DNA of 6,226 nucleotides, taken from the NCBI GenBank assembly GCA_937925895.1, contig CALANC010000303.1, positions 1-6,226 on the forward strand, given 5' to 3'. The stretch comes from an uncultured Desulfobacterales bacterium (GTDB taxonomy: Bacteria > Desulfobacterota > Desulfobacteria > Desulfobacterales > UBA11574). The translations under genes and the position numbers were made by a program. Below are positions 5,954 to 6,226 of this stretch, one piece after another. Each line of letters begins with the position of its first letter. Position 1 is the first letter of the stretch. The notes beneath the pieces are model-generated. The model worked only from the letters and a program-made list of their open reading frames with translations. It made no database searches and had not been told where the DNA came from.

Positions 5954-6070
5954 GCCTTGATGCTATTCTCGGAAGCTATAATTTCCAGAATCGCCAATTG
6001 TTACAACTGAAAATATTTGTCCAAATCCAGACAACTCATCAACAATTCAAACTCCCCAATGGATATTGTT
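5954..6070. other. A+T-rich stretch with no recognisable feature
   Basis: No start with a ribosome binding site, no terminator-grade hairpin and no RNA gene could be recognised here. One plus-strand frame is open from 5944 to 6099 (about 51 codons), but it has no start and its translation resembles no family I know. The break from flavoprotein homology near 5950 marks this as the probable far side of a deletion or insertion junction. Confidence 0.4.
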
Positions 6071-6175
6071 TTATTCATTTATACGAAATTTTCGATTAGC
6101 TGACGCTATACACAAATCTTGGAAATTGTACATGTCGGCTATTAACCAATCATCGTAACAATTTGCACCTTCCAT
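6071..6175 (-). CDS. Possible small protein of 34 residues, unrecognised
   Basis: From ATG 6175 to TAA 6071 the minus strand encodes 34 residues beginning MEGANCYDDWLIADMYNF, with balanced composition, no membrane segment and two cysteines. AGGA (6186-6183) lies 7 nt upstream, a plausible ribosome binding site. I do not recognise the product. It could be a real small protein, the remains of a longer gene, or chance; ORFs of this size are common in A+T-rich DNA. Confidence 0.25.
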   Translation of the reverse strand: MEGANCYDDWLIADMYNFQDLCIASANRKFRINE

Positions 6176-6184
6176 TTGTTAATC

Positions 6185-6226
6185 CTAAATTTTTTCAAGC
6201 ACCTTCAAAGATTCAGCAAAGGCACT
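6185..6226 (-). CDS. Possible C-terminal end of a leftward gene entering from the right edge
   Basis: Of the three minus-strand frames at the right edge, only one stays open, giving 13 residues (SAFAESLKVLEKI) to TAG 6187-6185. The stop overlaps the AGGA that would serve the 34-codon ORF, an operon-like arrangement. Thirteen codons are far too few to establish a gene. Confidence 0.15.
   Translation of the reverse strand, partial: SAFAESLKVLEKI

Noticed and set aside
5944..6099. Plus-strand open frame of about 51 codons beyond the broken flavoprotein
   Set aside because: It has no start codon with a ribosome binding site, and the translation does not continue the flavoprotein family or match any family I recognise.
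1..6226. CRISPR array, tRNA or rRNA genes, strong rho-independent terminators
   Set aside because: I looked for spaced repeats, cloverleaf-like or conserved RNA sequence, and GC stems followed by T runs, and saw none on either strand.

Overview
The window is a bacterial accessory-type region. It has four features: a leftward operon of metabolic enzymes (positions 1-3845), a divergent scar of decayed genes (about 4001-4392), a rightward peptidase gene (4432-5589), and a broken flavoprotein gene followed by nearly gene-free DNA (5627-6226). The taxon cannot be read from the sequence. Two predicted iron-sulfur flavoenzymes of kinds common in anaerobes, a relic of a branched-chain amino acid ABC transporter and an IS3-type relic would suit an anaerobic proteobacterium or Desulfobacterota-like bacterium, but this is a weak inference. 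The right part (from about 3900) is visibly richer in A+T than the old yellow enzyme/dehydrogenase part on the left.

Leftward operon, in transcription order: a two-domain GNAT acetyltransferase (2997-3845); an M20 metallopeptidase (1737-2984) whose near-perfect ribosome binding site overlaps the acetyltransferase stop codon; a stand-alone old yellow enzyme-type FMN protein with four C-terminal cysteines placed like a 4Fe-4S cluster (516-1673); and a short-chain dehydrogenase/reductase (1-466) that runs off the left edge. Gaps are 12, 63 and 49 nt, so co-transcription is likely. A sigma70-like promoter (TTGATC, 17 bp, TATAAA) lies about 85 bp upstream of the acetyltransferase. The set looks like a catabolic or modification cassette: amide hydrolysis, reduction of an activated C=C bond, carbonyl/alcohol redox and acyl transfer. 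The substrate is unknown.

Central scar: between the divergent units there is no intact gene. On the plus strand lie the frameshifted C-terminal end of an IS3-family transposase (about 4001-4159) and then the decayed C-terminal end of livF, the ATP-binding subunit of a branched-chain amino acid ABC transporter (about 4186-4392). An insertion element probably landed in or deleted into a liv operon, and both were later eroded.

Rightward part: a second, intact M20 peptidase (ArgE/DapE-like) begins 39 nt after the livF relic, the spacing of a former liv-peptidase operon. It is followed by the N-terminal half of an iron-sulfur flavoprotein/NADPH-dependent FMN reductase gene, which has an ATT where ATG is expected and ends abruptly at 5953. 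The last 270 bases are A+T-rich and hold only a doubtful 34-codon leftward ORF and a possible end of another leftward gene.
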